In this document: in pieces, positions 1 to 6,979 of the stretch
How positions within the stretch are numbered: position 1 is the stretch's first letter
How the letters are laid out: each line of letters begins with the position of its first letter
From: Citrobacter rodentium NBRC 105723 = DSM 16636
Lineage (GTDB): Bacteria; Pseudomonadota; Gammaproteobacteria; Enterobacterales; Enterobacteriaceae
Assembly: GCF_021278985.1 (NCBI RefSeq)
Contig: NZ_CP082833.1
Coordinates: 5,277,876-5,341,875 of the forward strand
Reading direction: 5' to 3'
Length of the DNA stretch: 64,000 nt
Notes under the pieces: generated by a model
Databases searched by the model: none
What the model was told of the DNA's origin: nothing
Seen by the model: the letters and a program-made list of their open reading frames with translations, nothing else
Position numbers and translations under genes: made by a program

Positions 1-2
1 CC

Positions 3-449
3 GGTGAGTACCGGGCTTCTGGTTCACTCAAACGTTACGTGCGTTTTTATGGCCATGACAGCCGCCCGGAAATTGCGGCCTACGCGTTTGATGTGCTTTC
101 CCGTCAGATGATGGCTGAACGTAAAAAATATCAGGATAAACACTGCAAACGTTGCGGTCCGTCCACGCGGGTAGCCCGTGGCGACCAGTTCTGCGAAGGC
201 TGGGTCTTTGGTACCCGTGATGTCATTGCGGTGTATGACGTCTCCCCGGAAGAAAAAAGCCGCCTTGAGCTTTACAGAAAGAACCTGCACAACACTAAGG
301 GGCTGCGCGACGGGGATATGCGCACAGCTAAAGCGTGCCGGGGTGCAGAGTTTGCCGCTACAGCCGGTTTTATCGCCGGGAAAAACGCCAGGCTGCATCA
401 GGGGGTTAATGGTCAGAGCAACAGACCGCTGGCACTGGGGAGGGCGTAA
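3..449 (+). CDS. DUF2786-type protein, C-terminal part
   Basis: The reading frame is open from the first base, so the gene starts left of the window; an internal GTG at 39 is unlikely to be the true start. The visible C-terminal part has a CKRCG motif and a basic, Gly/Arg-rich tail, resembling the C-terminal half of DUF2786-family proteins found in the early region of Mu-like phages. No catalytic role is known. It is the first of a chain of tightly packed small early genes; the next starts 2 bases after its stop. Family assignment rests on memory of such proteins and is moderate. Confidence 0.6.
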   Translation, partial: GEYRASGSLKRYVRFYGHDSRPEIAAYAFDVLSRQMMAERKKYQDKHCKRCGPSTRVARGDQFCEGWVFGTRDVIAVYDVSPEEKSRLELYRKNLHNTKGLRDGDMRTAKACRGAEFAATAGFIAGKNARLHQGVNGQSNRPLALGRA

Positions 450-451
450 CG

Positions 452-679
452 ATGGCTTTTAAACTTCTCAGTGTTACCGAAGCAATATACCAGCCGCCCG
501 GAGAACGCCACGAATACAGGATGAATGACGGCAGCGCGGCGGTTGAGTTCCCTAAATATCCGGGGGCTTCCCGGTGGCGGTTCTATGACAGTGCGGGACA
601 CCGGATTATTAAAAGAACCGTACACAACGCCATGAAAGCCGCTGTAGAACGTCACAAAAGGAGGTTTAACTGCAAATGA
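452..679 (+). CDS. small phage protein of unknown function
   Basis: A 75-residue protein that I do not recognise. It is basic at the C-terminus (RHKRRF) and has no membrane segment or signal peptide. It starts 2 bases after the upstream stop and its stop overlaps the next ATG (ATGA-type coupling), so it is part of the prophage early transcription unit. In Mu this region holds semi-essential genes that are mostly dispensable. Confidence 0.6.
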   Translation: MAFKLLSVTEAIYQPPGERHEYRMNDGSAAVEFPKYPGASRWRFYDSAGHRIIKRTVHNAMKAAVERHKRRFNCK

Positions 680-906
680 ATATTGAATTTTATAACTATG
701 GGACTAAAGCAAAAATCATTGTTACCTGCTGGCTCTGGGAGTTTCGCCGCTATAACCGGGTTGTGGATGCGGCGTTGTTTGTAGCCCCTGAAGTGCACCA
801 TGAGAGCGGTGGCGGTCTTTTAATGAGAACTGTTATCACCGGCAAGACTGTCCCGATGTTACGGGCGTTTAAAGTGGCAAAACAGGAGGCTGGCAATGGT
901 CATTGA
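676..906 (+). CDS. small phage protein of unknown function
   Basis: A 76-residue protein, not recognised. The start overlaps the upstream stop in an ATGA arrangement and follows an AAAGGAGG-like ribosome site at about 657-664, which supports this start. Its 3' end overlaps the next gene by 11 bases. Nothing in the sequence points to a function. Confidence 0.55.
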   Translation: MNIEFYNYGTKAKIIVTCWLWEFRRYNRVVDAALFVAPEVHHESGGGLLMRTVITGKTVPMLRAFKVAKQEAGNGH

Positions 907-1186
907 TAAAACGATAACGATAGATGTAGCCATGAATACAGGTCTGGCGCTTATTGGTTATGGCTATATCACTTTTATGTCATTCAGGTGGTTGATTTCT
1001 TCGGTCTTTAAACAATGTGAAAGACGTCGCTGCAAAGACAAGCGCGTGAAGGCACTGAATGCGTTTAATGACGCTTTTGATATTGACCGTATGCAACAGG
1101 GCGACCCGGCACGCGTAATTACCCGGGGAGATGTCGTGATTTTGGTATACCGGAGTGAAAAAAATGAGCAGGAGGCGGCGCAGTGA
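896..1186 (+). CDS. small phage protein, possible membrane segment
   Basis: A 96-residue protein. Residues about 15-38 form a hydrophobic stretch that could be one membrane segment, followed by a cluster of basic and cysteine residues (CERRRCKDKR). An AGGAGG ribosome site lies just upstream at 883-888. It overlaps both neighbours by a few bases. Function unknown. Confidence 0.5.
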   Translation: MVIDKTITIDVAMNTGLALIGYGYITFMSFRWLISSVFKQCERRRCKDKRVKALNAFNDAFDIDRMQQGDPARVITRGDVVILVYRSEKNEQEAAQ

Positions 1187-1371
1187 ACCAGCAAACCAGA
1201 ATAAGCGATAAGAGCCTGACCAGACTGATTGCCGATGCGGACAAGGTGCTGGAGCGGAACACCCCCGTTGCCGATGAGGAATGGTGGCAGGATTTCCGGG
1301 CCGCAATGCTGGAACTTCAGGAGCGCCGCAGGGCTGACAGTACAGAGTCAGTAGTAAATACAGGAGAATGA
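1183..1371 (+). CDS. small phage protein of unknown function
   Basis: A 62-residue acidic, probably helical protein with a GTG start overlapping the upstream stop (GTGA) and an AGGAGG site at 1170-1175. An E-E-W-W-Q-D-F stretch lies near the middle. Not assigned to any family; part of the early gene chain. Confidence 0.5.
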   Translation: MNQQTRISDKSLTRLIADADKVLERNTPVADEEWWQDFRAAMLELQERRRADSTESVVNTGE

Positions 1372-1375
1372 AACG

Positions 1376-1552
1376 ATGAAAAACCGTAAAGCAATACGAC
1401 TTCTTTTACAGCGACCTGTGTGTGTGGTGGAGCTGGTTATCAGCAACCATAAGATAGCTGTACTCCATCCATTTGGTCAGGTGGCTTTTACCGTAAATCG
1501 TAAACCCACCGCGTCACAGAACAGGCGGAAGAAAGGGTACGCAGTAAGATGA
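1376..1552 (+). CDS. 58-aa basic peptide, first of a tandem pair
   Basis: ATG at 1376 follows AGGAGAATG and the frame closes at 1550-1552. The protein begins MKNRKA and carries QNRRKKG near its C-terminus; it is strongly basic. The stop overlaps the ATG of the next gene, whose product begins with the same six residues and also ends in a QNRRK motif. The two are best read as diverged tandem duplicates. Both are too short for ordinary gene calling. Function unknown; the positive charge suggests nucleic-acid binding, which is only inference. Confidence 0.5.
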   Translation: MKNRKAIRLLLQRPVCVVELVISNHKIAVLHPFGQVAFTVNRKPTASQNRRKKGYAVR

Positions 1553-1725
1553 AAAACCGTAAAGCAAAAATTCTGTTAGCTCGCAGAAACGGTGTTGGGG
1601 TCTGGCGATGGTTGAGGATTAGTAACAGACGAGTGAGGTTGACGGGGTGTTGCGGGGTGATGTTGCACAGCTGTTGCAAAAAGCCCAGCGCGGCGCAAAA
1701 CCGCAGGAAAAATCACGGTATGTAA
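1549..1725 (+). CDS. 58-aa basic peptide, second of a tandem pair
   Basis: It begins MKNRKA like its upstream neighbour, is the same length (58 residues), and ends in a matching QNRRK block. The middle differs and contains Cys-rich and Arg-rich stretches. The start overlaps the upstream stop (ATGA), so translation is likely coupled. Retention of both ends with a diverged centre supports a duplicated coding pair rather than chance. A gene on this frame also explains the AAAGGAGG just before the next GTG start. Confidence 0.45.
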   Translation: MKNRKAKILLARRNGVGVWRWLRISNRRVRLTGCCGVMLHSCCKKPSAAQNRRKNHGM

Positions 1726-1737
1726 AGGAGGTGCCAG

Positions 1738-2148
1738 GTGAAGAAAATGGTTTTTGTGGCGGCATTGCTGACCGTTACCCAACAGGCGCAGGCTTCAGCA
1801 GTTATTGTGGCATCTGCCGCTGCGACCACGGCTGCTGTAGCTGCTGCAAACTCTGCGAATATCGCAAGCCAACAGGAGCGGGACGCTGCTAACGCATCAG
1901 CTAGTGCTCTCCCGATTTCTGTTAAGGGCAGTAAGCAACATCTGGGGTTCATAACGTGCGGTAAGCGTTCTTATGAAGCTGTAGGCTCACTGGGATGTAC
2001 GGTATATGGCGACAGTGAGAGCAGAGAAATTCCATGGAAAACGTGGCCCGGATACGTTCTTGGCTCGAAGCTCCCGGCCAGTTATGAGGTAAACGCCGTG
2101 TCGTTTGATCACTATAACGGCGTGGCAACTGTCTATTTCACATACTGA
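1738..2148 (+). CDS. secreted phage protein with signal peptide
   Basis: GTG start at 1738 preceded by AAAGGAGGT at 1724-1732. Residues 1-20 form a signal peptide (KK, then hydrophobic, then AQASA). The next roughly 30 residues are almost only Ala, Val, Thr and Ser, followed by a small domain with two cysteines (ITCGKRS and LGCTVYG) that could pair in the periplasm. I do not recognise a family. Export of a prophage protein from the early region suggests a periplasmic or surface role such as superinfection exclusion, but that is inference. Confidence 0.6.
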   Translation: MKKMVFVAALLTVTQQAQASAVIVASAAATTAAVAAANSANIASQQERDAANASASALPISVKGSKQHLGFITCGKRSYEAVGSLGCTVYGDSESREIPWKTWPGYVLGSKLPASYEVNAVSFDHYNGVATVYFTY

Positions 2149-2156
2149 GGCCCGGC

Positions 2157-2276
2157 ATGAAATTTTCTGAATCACGGAGCAACAACACAATGAAAACTAT
2201 CAAGGTATTAATCCTTGTTATTGCATCAATCGTGTCTTTTGTTTTTGGCGCAATGACTGAAAGAGGTGCTTTATGA
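2157..2276 (+). CDS. very small membrane peptide
   Basis: A frame of 39 residues from 2157, or 28 residues from the internal ATG at 2190 which follows CACGGAGC. The core (residues about 14-32 of the long form) is one hydrophobic helix, then a charged tail. The stop overlaps the ATG of the next gene. Small single-span proteins of this kind are common in Mu-like early regions. Which start is used is unresolved. Confidence 0.4.
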   Translation: MKFSESRSNNTMKTIKVLILVIASIVSFVFGAMTERGAL

Positions 2277-2536
2277 ATAACGGATGTCTTGTCGCTGTTG
2301 TTTTTATTGTTTTCGGCGCTTGTTTTTTCCTTGTTGATAATACCACTCATACAACAACGAACGAGCAAGAATCCCCTCATTGCGTAGTAAGGAAAAATTT
2401 CAGCCAGCGAACCATTACGCATTGTGATGATGGAAGCGCCACGGTTACTGATGGTGATAAGTTTATCTACTGCTCAACAGGTAAGAATGGCTCGCCATCC
2501 TGTCATGAAGTGACGCTCGGTGATGGAGATAAATAA
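2273..2536 (+). CDS. small exported or membrane-anchored phage protein
   Basis: 87 residues. Residues 5-21 are hydrophobic and include a cysteine (FGACFFL), reading as an uncleaved signal-anchor. The remainder is polar with five cysteines (HCV, HCDD, YCST, SCHE and others), which suggests disulfides outside the cytoplasm. Start overlaps the previous stop. Not recognised; probably an envelope-facing prophage accessory protein. Confidence 0.5.
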   Translation: MNNGCLVAVVFIVFGACFFLVDNTTHTTTNEQESPHCVVRKNFSQRTITHCDDGSATVTDGDKFIYCSTGKNGSPSCHEVTLGDGDK

Positions 2537-2566
2537 TTCATCATATTGAGCGGATAATAATCATGC

Positions 2567-2612
2567 GCAGACCAAAACATATGTTTTGGTCTGCCAAAAG
2601 CAATGTTTTGGT
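2567..2612. promoter_or_regulatory. 28-bp perfect palindrome plus extra half-site
   Basis: Bases 2567-2594 are a perfect palindrome built on ACCAAAACAT/ATGTTTTGGT. Immediately after, at 2594-2612, CCAAAA-GCAAT-GTTTTGG repeats the arms with a 5-base spacer. The cluster sits between the stop at 2536 and the gene at 2617. No T run follows it, so it looks more like an operator for a dimeric regulator or an mRNA structure than a terminator. Confidence 0.5.
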
Positions 2613-2616
2613 CATT

Positions 2617-2895
2617 ATGAAGATTGAACAAATCGGAATGGCAGCCTTCCGGCAGCAGGCTGAAAGCGGTGGCGTGGATGAGTTCGTCGTGCAGCGGTTC
2701 GGTGGTGTGTATCACCTCTTCGCTGTGAATCGCCGCGCCGGGGTGTCCTATTTTCTACAGGAACGCCGTGGCGATTACAAGACGTGGCTGTCTCTTGACC
2801 GTGCCGCCGCGTTCCTGTCAGGAATTGGCGTTTCACGTTTTACCGTGCGTTTCGAGGATAACAAACATGCTGAAAAAGATGATCGGGGCCATTAA
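2617..2895 (+). CDS. small phage protein of unknown function
   Basis: The ATG at 2617 is chosen because the longer frame from 2563 would run through the palindrome. The 92-residue product has an alternating pattern (EFVVQRFGGVYHLFAVNR, then SYFLQERRGDYKTWLSLDRAAAFL) typical of a small alpha/beta fold. It resembles plasmid and phage proteins sometimes labelled ParC-like, but I cannot support that name firmly. It overlaps gemA by 29 bases. Confidence 0.5.
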   Translation: MKIEQIGMAAFRQQAESGGVDEFVVQRFGGVYHLFAVNRRAGVSYFLQERRGDYKTWLSLDRAAAFLSGIGVSRFTVRFEDNKHAEKDDRGH

Positions 2896-3280
2896 AGCCG
2901 GTCAGGCGTATCTGGGGTGGGATGATGCCCTTTATCGCCAGACGCTGGCCCGCCTGACCGGTAAAACCAGTACCACACGCTGCAATCTCGATGAACTGCG
3001 CATCATCCGGGAATACATGCACGAACAGGGATTCCCGCGCAAGGCACCCGCCGGTAAAGGTCGCCGCCCTCGTGTTGCAATGAGCAGAAAATCAGTATTA
3101 TCCAAAATTGAAGCGTTGCTGGCTGATGCAGGTCGTTCCTGGGCGTATGCAGAAGGACTGGCATCTCACATGTATAAGCAACATGTGATCGAATGGCTGA
3201 CAGATGATCAACTGTTCGGGGTGATGGTGGCGCTGACAAAAGACGCCAGAAAACGAGCCAGAGCAGCACGTAAACAATAA
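2867..3280 (+). CDS. gemA: GemA/Gp16-like regulatory protein
   Basis: The 137-residue protein has the DUF1018 (Gp16/GemA) pattern: an N-terminal block with YLGWDDALYRQTLARLTGKTS, a linker rich in Lys/Arg, and a helical C-terminal part ending in a basic tail. In Mu, GemA changes host gene expression and DNA supercoiling and belongs to the early operon. The start at 2867 gives the typical N-terminus MLKKMIGAIKAGQ; longer forms extend into the previous gene. It is the last gene before a strong terminator and the late-activator gene, as in Mu-like phages. Confidence 0.88.
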   Translation: MLKKMIGAIKAGQAYLGWDDALYRQTLARLTGKTSTTRCNLDELRIIREYMHEQGFPRKAPAGKGRRPRVAMSRKSVLSKIEALLADAGRSWAYAEGLASHMYKQHVIEWLTDDQLFGVMVALTKDARKRARAARKQ

Positions 3281-3286
3281 AGAATC

Positions 3287-3313
3287 AGCCCCTACCTTGC
3301 AGGGGCTTTTTTG
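3287..3313 (+). terminator. Rho-independent terminator after gemA
   Basis: AGCCCCT at 3287-3293 pairs with AGGGGCT at 3301-3307, followed by a run of six T. It would end the early transcript before the activator gene. Confidence 0.85.
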
Positions 3314-3318
3314 TGGTC

Positions 3319-3346
3319 TGTACAGGCGATCATGTATGGCTATAAT
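3319..3346 (+). promoter_or_regulatory. candidate promoter for the Mor/C gene
   Basis: TGTACA-N16-TATAAT, with a consensus -10 at 3341-3346 and a poor -35, 30 bases before the activator ATG and just after a terminator. A good -10 with a weak -35 is what an activator-dependent Mu middle promoter looks like; dependence on Mor is inference. Confidence 0.45.
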
Positions 3347-3375
3347 AACAGTAAGTTACTACCGGAGACGCCATC

Positions 3376-3846
3376 ATGCAGACCTTCAGTGAAACAGATC
3401 TTCGCGATGCGCAGGCACTGCTGCCCGATTCCGTGCAGCAACTGATTAGCGTGATTGGCTTCCCCGCCCTGACCCGGTTAATCCGTTCTTTTGGTGGCGT
3501 GACGTTAAGCGGTAAAACCGGCGCACACGCCGGACGCACCGGCGGTGTCCATGCCCTGTTACATGATGTGCTGACCGAAGACGAAATCAACAAACTGATC
3601 CGCTTTCTTGGCGGTGCACCGTTTTACATTCCCCGTTGTGATCATGCGTTACGTGCCCTGCGTAACACCCGTTTTATGGCTGATTTACAGCAGCATGTAA
3701 AAGACGGATGCTCACACCGGCAGGCGCTGGCACTACTCTGTCCCCGTTACGGGATTTCAGACCGGTATGCATGGCAACTGATACACCGACGACAAAAACA
3801 GACTTCGCTGAAAAGCCCCACCCAGGTGGTAATGCCGTTCACTTAA
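3376..3846 (+). CDS. Mor/C-family late transcription activator, tail altered by IS
   Basis: The 156-residue product fits the Mor transcription activator family: an N-terminal dimerisation part and a C-terminal helix-turn-helix (HRQALALLCPRYGISDRYAWQLIHRR). In Mu, Mor and C bind as dimers and recruit RNA polymerase to middle and late promoters; this copy stands directly upstream of the lysis genes, the position of C. The IS4-like element begins at 3830, so the last residues (VMPFT) are IS-encoded. Removing the insert and one target copy restores an ending KSPTQVGLFD. The helix-turn-helix is untouched, so the protein may still work. Confidence 0.85.
   Translation: MQTFSETDLRDAQALLPDSVQQLISVIGFPALTRLIRSFGGVTLSGKTGAHAGRTGGVHALLHDVLTEDEINKLIRFLGGAPFYIPRCDHALRALRNTRFMADLQQHVKDGCSHRQALALLCPRYGISDRYAWQLIHRRQKQTSLKSPTQVVMPFT
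3819..3829. repeat. IS target-site duplication, left copy
   Basis: CACCCAGGTGG directly before the IS end; the same 11 bases follow the right end at 5260-5270. IS4-family elements make duplications of about 10-13 bp. Confidence 0.95.
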
Positions 3847-5259
3847 GCGGTGCGGCATTGCGTTTCACCGGATAACGGGTTTTTGATATCTTAACCGCCC
3901 TCGGCCTTGATGGTCGGGGGCGTTTTGTTATGAACACCGCTTCCAGAGCCCCCCGCAGATGCTCCAGCCGTTTCGGGATGGTCCCCGGTGACACCGTATT
4001 TCCCAGCACTATCATTTCTGTGGCGATAAACTGGAACGCGAACTTAAAGCTGATTTCCGACGCCGCTTTTTTGTGTTTCTCCGTTGCTTTTGTTGCCTCA
4101 CGCCGTATCAGATTATAAGCCAGCAACATGCCCCACACCTCCTGTTCCAGCAACTCAACCTTCCGGCTTCTCAGTACCAGAGCGTTATTCAGCAGGCTGC
4201 TTTTCAGGTTTCTGAACCCGACTTCGATTTCCCATCTTGAGTGATAAAGCTCTGCCACCTCTCTGGCCTTATAACGGTCTGCCTGAAGTGACGTCAGGAC
4301 CGTTTTTTCCACTCCGTTCAGTTCATAAGTTACCGCCCGCGCATACCAGTATTCCGGCAGCGAAGGATTCTTTTTCCTTGCCTGTGGTGACACTTTCAGT
4401 TTCAGAAGCCGGTCTCCGGGACCGTAACTTTCTTCCGTTTCTGCTGCGATATTCTTCCAGGCGGGCAGCAGCCAGTGGCGGTTACAACCCTGCCGGTTCA
4501 GCGACAGCAACAGGTCTGCGCTGTAGAACAGCTTGTCAAACAGCGTAATGGAGTTATCCGGAATGGTGACGAGCATTGAGTGGGCCAGCAGGGTTTCGCT
4601 CCGTCGGTAAGGCGCGGTCGCGGCATCCAGCAGAATGTGACTACCCAGGTTCATTAAAGCCACCAGACGCATTACCGGGTATGCGCTTTGCCGCTCAGTG
4701 GATGTGTTGGCAGAGCCATAATGTTCACGCAGCTCAGGTTCATCAGGTGTCCTGAACTGTGCGCCATCGATGGCAAAAAGTTGCAGGCCATGCCAGTCAT
4801 CTTTCTGGTAACGCTCAGTTCCCCATGTCTGCGCGGTCTGGCGGAAAAGCCATTCCACCGGTGCAGCACCCACGCGCTGACGCGCCTGGGTGACAGCGCT
4901 GCGGGCCAGCAGGTTCATCCCCGCTTCACCATCCGCGCTCAGGTTCAGACGACGAACCACATCGGTAATCGACTCATTACGGAAGAAGGCCATAGCCACG
5001 ACCATCCAGATAACCATGTCGCCAGGTAAACGACGGCGGCGAACGGTCGCATGTGCAGAAAGAGTCAGGCAGTGTTGTATCCATTCGACGGGAAGATGCT
5101 GAGCAAACAGTTGTGCAGAAGGGGGCGGCATCAGCGGATGGTCGCTGAAATCGAGCAGGTCATTGAGAAGTGGCATAAGAAAACGGCTCCCTGTTGTGGA
5201 AGCCGTTATAGTGCCGCAGATTAAGGATCGGTCAACCGATCCTTAACTGATCGGCATTA
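3830..5259 (-). mobile_element. IS4-family insertion sequence, 1430 bp
   Basis: The ends are imperfect inverted repeats: TAATGCCGTTCACTTAAG on the left and TAATGCCGATCAGTTAAG on the right (read inward), close to the known IS4 terminus. The length is close to that of IS4. A subterminal inverted repeat (TTAAGGATCGGT with its complement) lies at 5221-5246. One transposase gene fills the element. The insertion splits the terminator-like hairpin AAAGCCCC...GGGGCTTTTT that once followed the activator gene. The 11-bp duplication is perfect, so the insertion is probably recent. Confidence 0.95.
3839..5176 (-). CDS. IS4-family transposase
   Basis: 445 residues, full length for the family. The DDE catalytic residues can be placed: the first Asp in FAIDGAQFRTPD, the second in TLFDKLFYSADLL, and the Glu in the Y-(2)-R-(3)-E-(6)-K signature YHSRWEIEVGFRNLK. 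The N-terminal block RRRRLPGDMVIWMVVAMAFFR is the family DNA-binding region. The frame is intact, so the element could still move. It is transcribed against the prophage genes. Confidence 0.95.
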   Translation of the reverse strand: MPLLNDLLDFSDHPLMPPPSAQLFAQHLPVEWIQHCLTLSAHATVRRRRLPGDMVIWMVVAMAFFRNESITDVVRRLNLSADGEAGMNLLARSAVTQARQRVGAAPVEWLFRQTAQTWGTERYQKDDWHGLQLFAIDGAQFRTPDEPELREHYGSANTSTERQSAYPVMRLVALMNLGSHILLDAATAPYRRSETLLAHSMLVTIPDNSITLFDKLFYSADLLLSLNRQGCNRHWLLPAWKNIAAETEESYGPGDRLLKLKVSPQARKKNPSLPEYWYARAVTYELNGVEKTVLTSLQADRYKAREVAELYHSRWEIEVGFRNLKSSLLNNALVLRSRKVELLEQEVWGMLLAYNLIRREATKATEKHKKAASEISFKFAFQFIATEMIVLGNTVSPGTIPKRLEHLRGALEAVFITKRPRPSRPRAVKISKTRYPVKRNAAPLK

Positions 5260-5270
5260 CACCCAGGTGG
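5260..5270. repeat. IS target-site duplication, right copy
   Basis: CACCCAGGTGG, identical to 3819-3829. It is followed by GGCTTTTT, the right half of the hairpin that the insertion divided. Confidence 0.95.
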
Positions 5271-5310
5271 GGCTTTTTGATTAATGGGCCTCAGAAAAAA
5301 GGAGACACTT

Positions 5311-5589
5311 ATGACCAACTATACGGCACTTGGCGAGTATACGGCCTACTCAGAGCAGGCCCGGGATGCTGCCGGACGCCGCTTCGCTTATATGAAAAAT
5401 CTGGCCAGCCAGCTAAACCGAATGGCCGAACAACCGGATATGGTTGTTCAGGAAGAAGCGTTGCAGTGTGCTATTGCTGACATCATCGCCAGCGAAAACG
5501 AGATGCGCGCCGCTCTGGAAAAAGCAAACGCCTCTGCTCCGCTTTGCAATAAACCTCTTATTACGCCGGATTCCCTTTCCCGCTTCTGA
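5311..5589 (+). CDS. small phage protein of unknown function
   Basis: The ATG at 5311 follows AAAAAAGGAGACACTT, a good ribosome site, and is preferred to 5284. The 92-residue product is helical and hydrophilic with no membrane segment. It lies between the late activator and the holin in a position where Mu-like phages vary. Before the IS arrived its gene would have followed the activator by about 25 bases, so its transcription may now start in or near the IS. Function unknown. Confidence 0.6.
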   Translation: MTNYTALGEYTAYSEQARDAAGRRFAYMKNLASQLNRMAEQPDMVVQEEALQCAIADIIASENEMRAALEKANASAPLCNKPLITPDSLSRF

Positions 5590-5594
5590 TTTAT

Positions 5595-5638
5595 CACCCC
5601 GCCGCCGCGGGGTGCTGAACTCCCCCAGCAGTACCCAC
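5595..5638 (+). promoter_or_regulatory. late-unit repeat element A with hairpin
   Basis: CACCCCGC-CGCC-GCGGGGTG (5595-5614) forms an 8-bp stem without a T run. It merges into GGTGCTGAACTCCCCCAGCA and GTACCC, nearly the same as at 13877-13905. It opens the 180-bp spacer ahead of the lysis genes, where Mu has its C-dependent promoter Plys. A promoter or leader role is inferred from position. Confidence 0.4.
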
Positions 5639-5693
5639 CACACCAGACCGTTTACCCTGTCCACTCAGACCACAAGGCACCTTAAGGGATAGC

Positions 5694-5727
5694 GCCCTGC
5701 AAAAGGCTTTTGTGCCTTTGACAGGGT
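5694..5727 (+). terminator. imperfect hairpin before the lysis operon
   Basis: CCCTGCAAAAGGC (from 5695) can pair with GCCTTTGACAGGG (ending 5726) around TTTTGT. A weak U tract follows. It may be a terminator for the upstream unit or a leader structure of the lysis mRNA. Confidence 0.35.
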
Positions 5728-5771
5728 GTTATTTACGGGCCGTCAGTGGCTCAGATTTACAGGAGAAACTC

Positions 5772-6164
5772 ATGTCTGAACCCTTATCAGGCGGCGGAGC
5801 TGTGGCAGTCACCATCGGTGGTGCCAGTGTGTTTGGCCTTCTCACCAATACCGATTTCGGGGTCGTGGTGGGCGCGTTTGCCGGGGCGCTTTTTGTTGTC
5901 ACTCAGCAGAAAGAAATCCCGGTATGGCGAATGGCTATTCACCTGCTCGTCGCGTTTGTGGTTGGCGTTCTGGGGGCTGGCGTGGCTGCGTCACTGATGC
6001 AGTGGCTGACCCACTATAACGACAAACCGCTCGATGCATTGTGTGCGGTCGGTGTCTCTGCTTTATCCATCAAGATACTGACTTTTCTTTATCAACAGGA
6101 AATTTCATCGCTGTTCGGCCTGTTTTCCAGACTGCGCGGCGGAGGGGGTGGAAATGGAAAGTAG
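5772..6164 (+). CDS. putative phage holin
   Basis: The 130-residue protein has three hydrophobic stretches (about residues 10-25, 29-45 and 52-75) and a Gly-rich charged C-terminus ending RLRGGGGGNGK. The ATG at 5772 follows ACAGGAGAAACTC. It is the first of a four-gene lysis block followed by a second membrane protein and an endolysin, so a holin is the natural reading: a membrane protein that times inner-membrane permeabilisation. Its 3' end overlaps the next gene by 11 bases. Confidence 0.75.
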   Translation: MSEPLSGGGAVAVTIGGASVFGLLTNTDFGVVVGAFAGALFVVTQQKEIPVWRMAIHLLVAFVVGVLGAGVAASLMQWLTHYNDKPLDALCAVGVSALSIKILTFLYQQEISSLFGLFSRLRGGGGGNGK

Positions 6165-6450
6165 CCTTGCCGGTATCGTGAACGTCTGGCTGTGTCTCGC
6201 CATTGTGCTGGGGTTGTTTGTGTATCGCCGCCACGGTGCGGCGCATAAACCGATGATTACCTGGCTGGCGTACTGGCTGATGCTCGGCTACATCATCATC
6301 CCGTTCCGCTGGCTGTCCGGTACATACACGCACTCCAGCTGGCTGGTTGTGGCGCTGAATCTGGTTTTCTGTGCGCTTATCGTGTGGGCGCACGGGAATT
6401 TGTCAAAAATCCTTTCGTTACTGAGGCATCCACATGAAATCAAAAGATGA
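6154..6450 (+). CDS. putative 3-TM holin or antiholin
   Basis: 98 residues with three hydrophobic segments (NVWLCLAIVLGLFVY, WLAYWLMLGYIIIPF, SWLVVALNLVFCALIVW), the layout of the putative 3TM phage holin family. The ATG at 6154 has a GGAGGGGG ribosome site at 6141-6148. Having two holin-like genes in a row is common in Mu-like phages; which is holin and which antiholin cannot be told from sequence. Confidence 0.72.
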   Translation: MESSLAGIVNVWLCLAIVLGLFVYRRHGAAHKPMITWLAYWLMLGYIIIPFRWLSGTYTHSSWLVVALNLVFCALIVWAHGNLSKILSLLRHPHEIKR

Positions 6451-6979
6451 CATTTTTGATGAAGTCCTGGGCAAAGAAGGCGGTTACGTCAATCACCCGG
6501 ACGATAAGGGCGGTCCGACCAAATGGGGCATTACGGAAAAAGTCGCCCGCGCCCACGGATATCGTGGCGATATGCGCGATTTAACCCGCGAACAGGCGCT
6601 GGACATCCTTGAAGCTGATTACTGGTATGGTCCGCGATTTGACCAGGTAGCAGCGTTATCCCCTGATATTGCCGCAGAGCTGTGTGATACCGGTGTGAAT
6701 ATGGGGCCATCCGTGGCGTCAAAAATGCTTCAGCGCTGGCTGAACGTTTTCAACCTGCGCGGCAGGCTGTACCCGGATATGGACGCAGACGGACGCATCG
6801 GACCTCGTACCATCAGCGCATTGCGCGCCTTCCTGAATAATCGCGGTCAGGACGGTGAACGGGTGATGCTGACGGCCCTGAACTGCACGCAGGGTGACCG
6901 CTATCTGGAACTGGCAGAGAAACGCGAGGCTAACGAATCGTTTGTTTATGGCTGGCTGGAGGAGCGCGTGGCGGTATGA
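6434..6979 (+). CDS. endolysin, GH108 muramidase
   Basis: The 181-residue protein has the glycoside hydrolase 108 N-terminal domain with the catalytic E15-G-G-Y motif and the typical PDDKGGPTKWGIT block, followed by a peptidoglycan-binding 3 domain (residues about 90-175). It cleaves the glycan backbone of the murein for phage release. No cleavable signal peptide is visible, so it needs the holin to reach the wall. It overlaps the gene before by 17 bases and the lipoprotein after by 4. Confidence 0.92.
   Translation: MKSKDDIFDEVLGKEGGYVNHPDDKGGPTKWGITEKVARAHGYRGDMRDLTREQALDILEADYWYGPRFDQVAALSPDIAAELCDTGVNMGPSVASKMLQRWLNVFNLRGRLYPDMDADGRIGPRTISALRAFLNNRGQDGERVMLTALNCTQGDRYLELAEKREANESFVYGWLEERVAV

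Noticed and set aside
2617..2895. Naming the protein a plasmid-type ParC partition factor
   Set aside because: Only a vague pattern similarity and no ParA or centromere-like partner; left as unknown.
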